From Oscillospiraceae bacterium (GTDB taxonomy: Bacteria; Bacillota; Clostridia; Oscillospirales; Oscillospiraceae): 13,482 bases of DNA. The stretch covers positions 4,707 through 18,188 of the forward strand of contig JAJBVW010000015.1 of assembly GCA_020866945.1 (NCBI GenBank), given 5' to 3'. The notes beneath the pieces were generated by a model. That model searched no databases and was not told the DNA's origin. It worked only from the letters and a program-made list of their open reading frames with translations. Numbering within the stretch: position 1 is the first letter of the stretch; each line of letters begins with the position of its first letter. A program made the translations under genes and the position numbers. Of the stretch, positions 1-6,489 are shown one piece after another.

Positions 1-42
1 CACGAGAAAGGCGGGAATAACACCGGCAAAAGGAGAACATAA
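1..42 (+). CDS. Possible 3' end of an upstream gene (partial)
   Basis: Reading frame 1 is open from the window edge and ends at a TAA at 40-42, which shares its last base with the ATG of the MoxR gene (TAATG). Only 13 codons are visible, with no recognisable domain, so function cannot be assigned. It is proposed because the next three junctions in this operon are also stop/start overlaps, which makes an overlapping upstream gene plausible. Frame 2 is also open across this stretch and frame 3 is closed, so the choice of frame is not certain. Confidence 0.35.
   Translation, partial: HEKGGNNTGKRRT
30..36 (+). promoter_or_regulatory. Ribosome binding site of the MoxR gene
   Basis: AAAGGAG lies 5 bases before the ATG at 42, a normal Shine-Dalgarno position. 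It supports 42 as the true start of the MoxR gene. Confidence 0.7.
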
Positions 43-1013
43 TGCTGCAAAATGCCTTTGAATTGGAACAAAAAATAGATAACGAAGTCTCTAAGGTCGT
101 GGTGGGAAAATCCGCGCAGATACGCCTTATCACGGCGGCCATCCTCGCGGGGGGCCACATTCTTTTGGAAGACCTGCCCGGTGTGGGAAAGACCACACTC
201 GTAAAATGCCTCTCCACGGCGCTGGGCTGCGAGTCCCAGCGCATCCAGTTCACCCCCGCCCTTCTCCCTTCGGACGTGACGGGCATGAACATTTTCGACC
301 GGCAGACCGGGGCCTTCAAGCGGATGGAGGGGCCGGTGATGACGAATCTGCTGCTGGCAGATGAGCTGAACCGCGCCATCCCCCGCACCCAGTCCGCCCT
401 GCTGGAGGCCATGGAGGAGCGCCAGGTCACGCTCGACGGCGTGACGGAAAAGCTCCCCGCCCCCTTCGTGGTGCTGGCGACCCAGAACCCGGTCGAGACA
501 GAATCCACCTTCCGCCTCCCGGCGGCCCAGATGGACAGATTTCTCCTCTGCCTCTCCCTGGGCTATCCCACCGTGGAGGAGGAGACGCAAATGCTCCGCC
601 TCGTGGGCGACGATATGCCCTATGACCAGGTGCAGGCCGTGACAAGCCCGGAGGAAATTTGCGCATTGCAGGATGAGATCGCCGCCGTGAAGGTCTCGGA
701 CGCCGTGATGGACTACATCGTGGCCCTGACCGCCAAAACCAGAAACAACCCCGACCTGCGCCTGGGGGCCAGTCCCCGCGCCACCCGAGCCCTTTACCGG
801 GCCGCAAAGGCGCTCGCTTCCGTTTCCGGCCGAGACTATGTGACCCCGGACGACGTGAAGGAGCTGGCCGGCCCCGCCCTGAATCACCGCATGGTGCTGA
901 GCGCGGACGCGGCCATGGCGGGCAAGACAGTGCCGGATGTGCTCAGCGGGATACTCTCCTCCCTGCCCGTCCCGCCGGAGAAGGACGAGCTGCTGGACAG
1001 AACCGATGCGTAA
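42..1013 (+). CDS. MoxR-family AAA+ ATPase
   Basis: A 323-residue AAA+ ATPase of the MoxR family, the usual length. Visible motifs are Walker A GVGKTT (residues 47-52), Walker B LLLADE (103-108), sensor 1 ATQNP (146-150), an arginine-finger region MDRF (164-167) and sensor 2 GASPRA (242-247). The C-terminal helical lid follows. MoxR proteins act as chaperone-like ATPases that help assemble or activate partner complexes, often with vWA or DUF58 proteins encoded next door, as here. All nucleotide-handling residues look intact. The stop overlaps the start of the DUF58 gene by 8 nt, implying translational coupling. The specific client is not known; the adjacent DUF58 and membrane proteins are the obvious candidates. 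It is likely cytoplasmic. Confidence 0.93.
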   Translation: MLQNAFELEQKIDNEVSKVVVGKSAQIRLITAAILAGGHILLEDLPGVGKTTLVKCLSTALGCESQRIQFTPALLPSDVTGMNIFDRQTGAFKRMEGPVMTNLLLADELNRAIPRTQSALLEAMEERQVTLDGVTEKLPAPFVVLATQNPVETESTFRLPAAQMDRFLLCLSLGYPTVEEETQMLRLVGDDMPYDQVQAVTSPEEICALQDEIAAVKVSDAVMDYIVALTAKTRNNPDLRLGASPRATRALYRAAKALASVSGRDYVTPDDVKELAGPALNHRMVLSADAAMAGKTVPDVLSGILSSLPVPPEKDELLDRTDA

Positions 1014-2244
1014 GGACAGGCATATCGGCTTCCAGTCGGCGCTGCTGGTGTCCTGGGGCGTTATCATTGTCGGCTTCGCCGGGTCTGTGCTGGCCTGGTG
1101 GATGGGGCTTTACGGCGTGGGCGTGCTGCTCATGGCGGTGGCCGTGGTGGGGCTTATCAGCCGCCTATGGGGGCTTTACGCCCTGCGGGGCGTGGAGGTT
1201 TCCGTCCGCGCGGACAGGGAGACGCTCTCCGCCGGGCAGTCGGTGACGCTCCACTACGAAATAGAAAACAAAAAGGCTCTGCCCCTCATATGGATGGAGC
1301 TGTGCCAGGACGTGCCCGTGCGCCGCTGCCTGGAGCCGGACGAGAGCTTTCATCTCACGGAGCTGCCGCAGCCCCCGAACGAACAGGGGGAGGCGCAGAA
1401 GCCGCTGGTCGTGTATATGCGCCGCTTCGCCTTTGTGGGAAGCTACAGCGCCCTTTCGTGGGACACCGTATGGACGGGCGTTCGCCGCGGCATATACCGG
1501 CCCGGCGTCATGACCATACGCAGCGGGGACGGCCTCGGTCTCACCCAGTCGGCGGGCGAGGTTCCCGGCCTCGCGGGGCGGACGCTGGTGGTCTGGCCGA
1601 AAATCATCCCGGTGGAGGTCTGGCCCTTCCTTCGCCATGTCTGGACGGGCACCACCGGCAAGGCCGGCTGGTCGGAGGATCCCACCGTCATGAAGGGCGA
1701 GCGGGCCTATCAGCCGGGCGACCCGTGGAAGCGCATCGACTGGCGCACCGCCGCCCGCACGGACGAGCTGATGGTGCGGCAGTTTGACACCGTGACGCCC
1801 CTTAGTGTATTATTTATATTAGACGCCGCCTCCCTCTCCGACAAGGAGGACGCTATCAGCATCACCGCCTCCCTGATACTGGCCCTGGAACGGGCCGGCG
1901 TGGACTGCGGTCTGGCCCTTCCCGCTACGGAGGAAAAACCCGCGCTTCTCCTCCGGCCGGAGGATACGGCGGTCTCCGCGGGGGCCTGCCTTTTTGCCCT
2001 GGCGGAGTTTGAGGCGGAGAGCGCGCGCGAGCAGTATGACGAGACAGGCATCGTCATGACCGCCGCCCAGACCGGCCAGGTCTGGTTCGTGGGCGAGGGG
2101 GCGGCAAGCCTTGGCTGTCCGGCCCTTGCGGGAAAGCTATCCGAGCGGGGCGTGCGGCTGCTCGCCGCGAAGCGGGAGCGCGGCATCGACCTTACAAAGG
2201 TCTATACCTTTGACGAGCTGCGCCGGAAGGAGGCCCGGGCATGA
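1006..2244 (+). CDS. DUF58-domain membrane protein, MoxR partner
   Basis: Start placed at the ATG at 1006, overlapping the MoxR stop by 8 nt. The open frame extends upstream to 937, but that part lies wholly inside the MoxR gene. The product is 412 residues. Two hydrophobic segments at about residues 13-32 and 35-52 form an N-terminal membrane hairpin. An extracytoplasmic-looking beta-rich region follows, then the DUF58 signature at about 233-260, including Y-Q-P-G-D, I-D-W and R-T-D-E-L-M-V-R-Q-F. A vWA-like strand ILDAAS (271-276) comes after it. DUF58 proteins are the standard partners of MoxR ATPases and are thought to act in envelope or complex assembly; the biochemical role is unproven. 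Odd feature: a short AT-rich patch with rare TTA/ATA codons at 1801-1821 that resembles a promoter (see findings). Confidence 0.9.
   Translation: MRKDRHIGFQSALLVSWGVIIVGFAGSVLAWWMGLYGVGVLLMAVAVVGLISRLWGLYALRGVEVSVRADRETLSAGQSVTLHYEIENKKALPLIWMELCQDVPVRRCLEPDESFHLTELPQPPNEQGEAQKPLVVYMRRFAFVGSYSALSWDTVWTGVRRGIYRPGVMTIRSGDGLGLTQSAGEVPGLAGRTLVVWPKIIPVEVWPFLRHVWTGTTGKAGWSEDPTVMKGERAYQPGDPWKRIDWRTAARTDELMVRQFDTVTPLSVLFILDAASLSDKEDAISITASLILALERAGVDCGLALPATEEKPALLLRPEDTAVSAGACLFALAEFEAESAREQYDETGIVMTAAQTGQVWFVGEGAASLGCPALAGKLSERGVRLLAAKRERGIDLTKVYTFDELRRKEARA
1784..1813 (+). promoter_or_regulatory. Candidate intragenic promoter in the DUF58 gene
   Basis: TTGACA at 1784-1789, an exact -35 consensus, is followed after 18 bases by TATTAT at 1808-1813, a 5/6 match to the -10 box. 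It sits in a conspicuously AT-rich island within a GC-rich coding region. Transcription from here would cover the end of the DUF58 gene and the next three genes. This is a sequence match only; chance occurrence is possible. Confidence 0.35.
2227..2233 (+). promoter_or_regulatory. Ribosome binding site within the DUF58 gene
   Basis: AAGGAGG lies 7 bases before the ATG at 2241, inside the last codons of the DUF58 gene. It fixes the start of the membrane protein gene, whose ATG overlaps the DUF58 stop as ATGA. Confidence 0.75.
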
Positions 2245-3506
2245 GAGATAAAGCCGGATTTCTGGCCGCCTGCGCCGATGTACTGACGGAAATGTGCATC
2301 TTCTATCTGGTCGCCGCCATCTTCCTCTGCCCGGAAACCTGGGGCGTGGCGCTGGGCTGGCTGCTGCTGTGCGCGCTTATCTGCGCGGTGGCGTTTGCCG
2401 CCGTGCTGAAAAAGCCCCGCTCTACCCCGGTGCTGACAGCGATGACCCTGATTTTGGGATTTGGAAGCTTTGGCGCGTTTTTCCTGGCGTCCACTACGCC
2501 GCTCACGTTCGGCTATGGCTTTGTGATGGCCGTCGGCGCGGGCATGGCCGTGGGTATGCCCCTGTATTACACCATGCACCGGCCCAAGATACACGTCCAT
2601 CTCAGCCATCTGGACGTGCTGGTCATGGCGCTTCTCGTGCTGCTGCTGTGCCGCGAGGCGCTGGATATTTCCCCGGCAGCGATTGCCCTCACGGTGGCGG
2701 TGCTCTTTCTGGACGCGGCCACAGCCGTTGGCCTTCGCATGACTGGCGAGGACGGCTCCGGCGGGGAATACGCCGGGCGGGCCTTTCTCGTGGCGCTGGG
2801 GGCCGCCGTGGGCGTGTTCCTGGTGGCGGGGCTGTTCACCCTGCTCTTTTCCCGCAGCGCCGGCCTGACCGGCAGCGTGCTGGCAGGCGTCGGGGCGTTT
2901 TTCGCCGCGATTGGCGGCGGCGTGGAGCGCTTTTTCCAGTGGCTCGCAGGCCTGTTCGAGCGGGAGCAGACCTTTGAGGCCATCGAGATTGAAAACGAAC
3001 TTCCCTCCGTCGCCAACATCGAGCAGAGCGCGGAGGCGATACAGCTTTCCGTCAATACGACCGCTGTTGGTATCGTGCTGGTCGTCGCGCTGCTGGCGAT
3101 TGCCGTCGCGGTGGCGCTCGTCATGCGAAAAAGAAAATTTTCCCTGGGAACAAATACGCCGGCTTCGTCGTCTCATGCAGTGGTGCGGCGGGGCGGCAGC
3201 CCCATGAAAAAGCTCTGGCAGGGCCTGCGGGAGGCGCTGCGCTTCCGCTGGACGGCCTGGCGGCAGCGGAATACGCCGGGCGGCCTGCTCATCCGGCTGG
3301 AGCGCCTCGGCAAGCGAAAGCACACCCCCCGGCAGCCGGGAGAGACCATGCGCCATTTTATTCAGCGGATGGATCCCACCGGCGGTCTGGATTCCCTCGC
3401 GGACGCGCTGGACAGAGAATTTTACGGCGGCGAGGGCCGCACCATGACGCCCCGGCGCTGCCGAGAGCTTGGGCGGTATATGACAAAGGAGGTACGGCAT
3501 GGTTAA
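2241..3506 (+). CDS. Polytopic membrane protein with DUF4129-like tail (TgpA-like without transglutaminase core)
   Basis: A 421-residue membrane protein. Hydrophobic segments are visible at roughly residues 12-31, 34-56, 65-84, 90-110, 124-138, 145-163, 180-204 and 211-228, and a final one at 275-296. Between the last two lies a short polar stretch (about 235-273). After the last segment comes a basic cytoplasmic tail (297-421) whose end, with RQPGETMRHF and LADALDREFYGGE, resembles the DUF4129 domain found at the C-terminus of TgpA-type transglutaminases. In MoxR/DUF58 operons this position is usually held by a protein with N-terminal helices, a transglutaminase domain, one helix and DUF4129. 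Here the catalytic domain is absent: the polar stretch is far too short and holds no Cys-His-Asp set. The gene overlaps the DUF58 gene by 4 nt and the PurN-like gene by 8 nt. Role inferred: membrane scaffold of the MoxR-DUF58 module. Confidence 0.75.
   Translation: MRDKAGFLAACADVLTEMCIFYLVAAIFLCPETWGVALGWLLLCALICAVAFAAVLKKPRSTPVLTAMTLILGFGSFGAFFLASTTPLTFGYGFVMAVGAGMAVGMPLYYTMHRPKIHVHLSHLDVLVMALLVLLLCREALDISPAAIALTVAVLFLDAATAVGLRMTGEDGSGGEYAGRAFLVALGAAVGVFLVAGLFTLLFSRSAGLTGSVLAGVGAFFAAIGGGVERFFQWLAGLFEREQTFEAIEIENELPSVANIEQSAEAIQLSVNTTAVGIVLVVALLAIAVAVALVMRKRKFSLGTNTPASSSHAVVRRGGSPMKKLWQGLREALRFRWTAWRQRNTPGGLLIRLERLGKRKHTPRQPGETMRHFIQRMDPTGGLDSLADALDREFYGGEGRTMTPRRCRELGRYMTKEVRHG
3485..3493 (+). 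promoter_or_regulatory. Ribosome binding site of the PurN-like gene
   Basis: AAAGGAGGT sits 5 bases before the ATG at 3499, inside the end of the membrane protein gene. It is near-perfect and decides the start of the PurN-like gene despite the 8-nt overlap. Confidence 0.8.
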
Positions 3507-4131
3507 AACAGCGATTCTGGTGTCCGGCGGAGGGACGAACCTCCAGGCCATCATAGACGCCCATCTGTTCGCGGAAATCCCCAACTGCGAGCTGACGGCG
3601 GTGATTTCCTCCGACCCGGAGGCATACGCCCTGGTGCGGGCAAAAAGCGCGAACATCCCCTCCTATGTGGTGGACAGGAGCCTGTTCCCCAACGCGGCCT
3701 CCTATAACACCGCCATCGGTCAGAAGCTGGAGGATTTGGACATCGAGCTTGTGGCCCTGGCGGGCTACATCCAGCCCCTGAGCCAGGGGATTCTGCGGCA
3801 GTATGAAAACCACATTATCAACGTTTATCCCAGCCTGCTGCCCGCCTTTTCCCAGTGCAACGCCGCGTCCATGGAGCCGTATGAGCAGGCGCTGAAGGCC
3901 GGGGTGAAGCTCTCCGGCGCGACGGCCTATTTTGTCACGGCGGAGCCGGCCGGCCCCATCATCATGCAGCAGGCGGTGGAGGTCTGGGAGGGCGACACCC
4001 CCAAAACCTTACAGCGCCGCATTATGGAGGAGGCGGAGTGGAAGCTTCTGCCCAAGGCGCTGGCCCTGTACTGCCAAGGCTTTCTGCGGGTGGAGGACGG
4101 CATCGTCCACATCGCCGGCGAAAACAAATAA
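3499..4131 (+). CDS. purN: PurN-family formyltransferase homologue, active site altered
   Basis: A 210-residue protein of the phosphoribosylglycinamide formyltransferase family, which transfers a formyl group from 10-formyl-tetrahydrofolate to GAR in purine synthesis. The N-terminal phosphate loop SGGGTNLQAIID (9-20) and the fold core VALAGYIQPLS (85-95) are well kept. The catalytic region is not. The E. coli enzyme uses Asn106, His108 and Asp144. Here Asn108 is kept, but the next key position is Tyr110 (NVYPSLLP instead of NIHPSLLP). The conserved His before the QAL helix is Tyr128, the His of the VHFV strand is Tyr144, and the Asp before GPII is missing with a one-residue shortening (AEPAGPII, 148-155). 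The symbol marks homology; GAR transformylase activity is doubtful. The end (TPKTLQRRIMEEAEWKLLP) matches Clostridial PurN proteins. It lies in a MoxR/DUF58 operon, not beside purine genes. It could be a pseudoenzyme or act on another substrate. Confidence 0.82.
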   Translation: MVKTAILVSGGGTNLQAIIDAHLFAEIPNCELTAVISSDPEAYALVRAKSANIPSYVVDRSLFPNAASYNTAIGQKLEDLDIELVALAGYIQPLSQGILRQYENHIINVYPSLLPAFSQCNAASMEPYEQALKAGVKLSGATAYFVTAEPAGPIIMQQAVEVWEGDTPKTLQRRIMEEAEWKLLPKALALYCQGFLRVEDGIVHIAGENK

Positions 4132-4164
4132 CAAACAGACGCAGGAAACCGACTCTATAGATAA

Positions 4165-4172
4165 AAAGGAGA
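4165..4172 (+). promoter_or_regulatory. Ribosome binding site of the SH3b gene
   Basis: AAAGGAGA lies 7 bases before the ATG at 4180, within the 48-bp gap after the PurN-like gene. No promoter is seen in the gap, so the SH3b gene is probably the last gene of the operon. Confidence 0.65.
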
Positions 4173-4179
4173 GCCAAGC

Positions 4180-5577
4180 ATGAGCAATAACGATAAGCGG
4201 AAATGCCCCAGCTGCGGCGCTATGATGCCCGCAGAGATAAAATACTGCCGCAAATGCCAGGCCCGCATGGACGCACCGGAGGACGACCTGCCCCGGCCCA
4301 TCCGCCCGGAATGGGAGCAGGAGCAGCAGCCAAAAAAAACGGCGCGCAGCGCCGCCAGCGAGCGCCAGACCCGGACGAGAGAAATGTATGAATCCAGCCG
4401 GGAAAAGCCCCAGCATCAGGACAGCGGCAACCCCGCGCGGTTCATCGCCGTGCTGGCCCTGCTCGTGGTCATCATCGTGGTGGCCGTGGTGCTGGTGATA
4501 AAGCTCAATAACGCCGACACCGCCGACACCGGCGAGGCAGCGCAGCAGGAATCCGAAACCTATGTGATAGAAACCGTCGTCACCCCGGCGGCCGACAACA
4601 CCGCAGAGGAGGATGACGCTGCCGCAGCCGCGGAGGAATCCGGGGACGAGACCGCCGACGCCGAAGAGGAAGAATACGAAGCGGTCAGCGACGTGGTCTA
4701 TACCACCGGCTCCGGCGTGAACCTGCGTTCCGGCCCCGGCACGGATTACGAGGTGATAGCCTCCGTCGCGAGCGGCACGGAGCTTGCGCGCTCGGCCATC
4801 ACCGGCAACTGGAGCGAGGTCACCTATGAGGGCCAGGTGTGCTATGTGAACAACTCCCTCATCACCACCGAGGCCCCGACGAGCAGCGAGGATGACGGCG
4901 TCACCGTGTATGTCGTCGGCGACGTGAACCTGCGCTCCGGCCCCGACACCAGCTATGACGTCGTGGCCGTCGCCACGGCGGGCACGGCGCTCACCCGCAC
5001 CGGCACGACCGGTGACTGGAGCATCATAAGCTATAACGGCGAGACGGTCTATGCCTACAGCAGCTATCTCTCCACCACCGCCACAGCGGCGGAGACGACC
5101 ACCGACACAGCCGAAGACTCGACCACAGAATCCACCACGACGGACGTGCCCACCAGCACGGAGGACGTCGTCTCGGCCAGCGGCACCGTCTATACGACCG
5201 CCGGCATAAACCTCCGCTCCGGCCCGGGAACGAGCTATGACATCGTGGCCTCCGCCCTTGCCGGCACGGCCCTGACCCGTACCGGCACGACCGGCGACTG
5301 GACACAGGTGAGCTACGGCGGCCAGACGGCCTATGTCTATAACGAGTATATCTCCACGGACAGCACGGACGCCTCCCTCTCCTCCCAGAGCGGCACCCTG
5401 ACCATCATCAGCGAGGCCAACGTCCGCTCCGGCCCCGGCACGACCTACGAAGTCCTCGGCGTAGCCGCCGTAGGCGACACCCTGACCATCACCGGCTATA
5501 CCAGCACCAACTGGTATCAGGTAGAATACGAAAGCGCCATCGGCTACATCGCCGGCAACCTGGTGTCCGTAAACTGA
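4180..5577 (+). CDS. Zinc-ribbon, single-pass membrane protein with four SH3b repeats
   Basis: A 465-residue protein. A short zinc ribbon at the N-terminus has Cys9, Cys12, Cys23 and Cys26 (CPSC...CRKC). A charged linker follows, then one membrane helix at about 88-109 and an acidic Ala/Glu/Thr-rich linker (112-170). Four bacterial SH3 (SH3b) repeats come next, at about 173-230, 242-299, 336-393 and 405-464, each with a [V/I]NLRSGP- or NVRSGP-type start and a tryptophan in the middle. SH3b domains of this kind usually bind cell-wall peptidoglycan. The ribbon should be cytoplasmic and the repeats outside, so the protein may tether the wall to the membrane. Ser/Thr-rich linkers separate the repeats. 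Repeats 2 and 3 are very alike even at DNA level. No catalytic domain (amidase, NlpC/P60) is present. The gene ends 19 bp before a strong terminator. Confidence 0.88.
   Translation: MSNNDKRKCPSCGAMMPAEIKYCRKCQARMDAPEDDLPRPIRPEWEQEQQPKKTARSAASERQTRTREMYESSREKPQHQDSGNPARFIAVLALLVVIIVVAVVLVIKLNNADTADTGEAAQQESETYVIETVVTPAADNTAEEDDAAAAAEESGDETADAEEEEYEAVSDVVYTTGSGVNLRSGPGTDYEVIASVASGTELARSAITGNWSEVTYEGQVCYVNNSLITTEAPTSSEDDGVTVYVVGDVNLRSGPDTSYDVVAVATAGTALTRTGTTGDWSIISYNGETVYAYSSYLSTTATAAETTTDTAEDSTTESTTTDVPTSTEDVVSASGTVYTTAGINLRSGPGTSYDIVASALAGTALTRTGTTGDWTQVSYGGQTAYVYNEYISTDSTDASLSSQSGTLTIISEANVRSGPGTTYEVLGVAAVGDTLTITGYTSTNWYQVEYESAIGYIAGNLVSVN
4924..5358 (+). repeat. Near-duplicate SH3b repeat units 2 and 3
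   Basis: Two 153-nt units, 4924-5076 and 5206-5358, encode closely similar 51-residue SH3b repeats. Both contain GTALTRTGTTGDW, and the DNA coding for this stretch is almost identical in the two copies. Units 1 (about 4717-4869) and 4 (from about 5413) are more diverged. This suggests a fairly recent internal duplication. Confidence 0.75.
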
Positions 5578-5596
5578 CGCCAACCCAACAACAACT

Positions 5597-5639
5597 CCCA
5601 GGGCCGCATCAAAACGCATGGTTTTGATGCGGCCCTGGG
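5597..5639. terminator. Bidirectional intrinsic terminator between convergent genes
   Basis: A perfect 19-bp inverted repeat (arms 5597-5615 and 5621-5639) has a 5-nt loop, GCATG. It lies 19 bp after the SH3b stop and 16 bp after the nitroreductase stop, on opposite strands. On the plus strand it is followed by TTATATT. On the minus strand it is followed by a GTTGTTGTT stretch. Both tails are moderately T-rich rather than pure T runs. Confidence 0.85.
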
Positions 5640-5655
5640 TTATATTAAGCAAAAA

Positions 5656-6294
5656 CTATAACTCCACCACGGACACGAAGGAATCGTAGTCATTTCGGGC
5701 GGTGGCGCTGGAATAGGCGTCGGCCTCGTCGGCGTAGTGGCCGATGCCGAGGACGATGGCGGCCTCATAGTCAGCGGAAATGCCGTACAGAGCCTTGGAG
5801 TCGTCGTCCACATTGATGGTCATGGCGCAGGGGGCCACATACATATTGGCCGCCAGGCCAATGGATTGGGCGTAAAGATACATACTCTCCGCCGCAAGCC
5901 CCGCTTGGAACTGCATACTCGCTCCCATGGAATCCTCTGTGGGCACGGCCACGATGATAACGGTGCAGTCCGTGGTGCTTACAAGGCTCTCCTTCAACTC
6001 GTTGTTTTCAATAATAATGAACTGCCAGGGCTGGCTGTTCATGGCGCTGGGGGCGTTGATGCCCGCCTGGATGATGGCCTCAATCTCCTCGTCCGTAAGC
6101 GCCTCGCCGGAAAAGTCCTTGCAGGCAAAGGCGTTCAGGATGACCTCGTCCGCCGTCTCCCCCTTCACCTTGGTAACGGTCTCGCTCGTCGTCTCTCCGG
6201 ATGCCTCCCCTGAGGCAAAGGCGCAGACAGACATCATCAGCGCGGCCAGCAGCACCAGCGCGATGGCCGTGGTCAGGCGTGTACGTGTTTTCAT
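5656..6294 (-). CDS. Exported nitroreductase-family protein
   Basis: A 212-residue protein. The N-terminus is a clear Sec signal peptide: basic MKTRTR, hydrophobic core at about 9-22, likely cleavage after AFA at residue 27. A short Ser/Gly/Glu-rich linker follows. The rest is a nitroreductase domain (about 48-210), with the hallmark APSAMNSQPWQF at 81-92 and the GLAAN segment at 146-150. Family members are normally cytosolic FMN enzymes that use NAD(P)H. The usual N-terminal FMN-phosphate motif (R-x-S-x-R-x-F) is altered here: the corresponding stretch is AFACKDF (55-61), with Lys in place of the conserved Arg. The start at 6294 has AGGAGG 8 bases upstream (6303-6308 on this strand). The gene is transcribed divergently from the M14 peptidase gene. 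Substrate and electron donor are unknown. Confidence 0.88.
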   Translation of the reverse strand: MKTRTRLTTAIALVLLAALMMSVCAFASGEASGETTSETVTKVKGETADEVILNAFACKDFSGEALTDEEIEAIIQAGINAPSAMNSQPWQFIIIENNELKESLVSTTDCTVIIVAVPTEDSMGASMQFQAGLAAESMYLYAQSIGLAANMYVAPCAMTINVDDDSKALYGISADYEAAIVLGIGHYADEADAYSSATARNDYDSFVSVVEL

Positions 6295-6321
6295 TCGTGA
6301 TTCCTCCTGTCAGAAAAAAGT

Positions 6322-6337
6322 TTAAGCCATTAAGCCA
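6322..6337. repeat. Tandem 8-bp repeat at the nitroreductase transcription start
   Basis: TTAAGCCA occurs twice head-to-tail (6322-6329 and 6330-6337), at the predicted transcription start and just downstream of the -10 box of the minus-strand promoter. It could be a binding site or chance. Confidence 0.4.
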
Positions 6338-6365
6338 TTATAATATGAATATTAACGTTTGTAAA
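6337..6365 (-). promoter_or_regulatory. Promoter of the nitroreductase gene
   Basis: Read on the minus strand: TTTACA at 6365-6360, 17 bases, then TATAAT at 6342-6337. This is a 5/6 match and a 6/6 match to the sigma-70/sigma-A boxes at ideal spacing, about 43 bp before the start codon. The predicted leader is short (about 35 nt). Confidence 0.75.
6341..6354. promoter_or_regulatory. Palindrome overlapping the nitroreductase promoter (candidate operator)
   Basis: TAATAT-GA-ATATTA is a perfect 6+6 inverted repeat with a 2-base centre. It overlaps the edge of the -10 box and fills much of the -10/-35 spacer of the minus-strand promoter. This position would suit a repressor. No regulator is identified. 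Confidence 0.4.
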
Positions 6366-6368
6366 GAC

Positions 6369-6386
6369 TTGCGCGAATCAGCGCAA
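6369..6386. promoter_or_regulatory. Inverted repeat upstream of the nitroreductase -35 box
   Basis: TTGCGC-GAATCA-GCGCAA is a perfect 6+6 inverted repeat with a 6-base centre, ending 4 bases upstream of the -35 box on the minus strand. This is a typical place for an activator or repressor site. No regulator is identified. Confidence 0.4.
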
Positions 6387-6489
6387 TCGCTTGATAGCAT
6401 TGTACCCAAAATTTATTTTCCGGCGAGGCAACCGGTTTGTCATTGTCAACAAATCGTCAGTCCTGGCAGGGAAAAGCGGCAAAAAGTCC

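Noticed and set aside
937..1005. Upstream extension of the DUF58 frame
   Set aside because: These 23 codons lie entirely within the MoxR gene. The ATG at 1006 gives a natural 8-nt overlap and a typical membrane N-terminus.
1843..1850. AAGGAGGA inside the DUF58 gene as an internal ribosome site
   Set aside because: No ATG, GTG or TTG follows at a usable distance with a sensible open frame.
2202..3656. 484-codon minus-strand open frame opposite the membrane protein gene
   Set aside because: It spans parts of three plus-strand genes joined by overlaps, has a His/Arg/Gln-rich composition and no recognisable domain.
4009..5652. 547-codon open frame on the minus strand opposite the SH3b gene
   Set aside because: The product is a Gly/Ala/Val-rich mirror of the SH3b repeats, with no family, and it runs through the convergent terminator.
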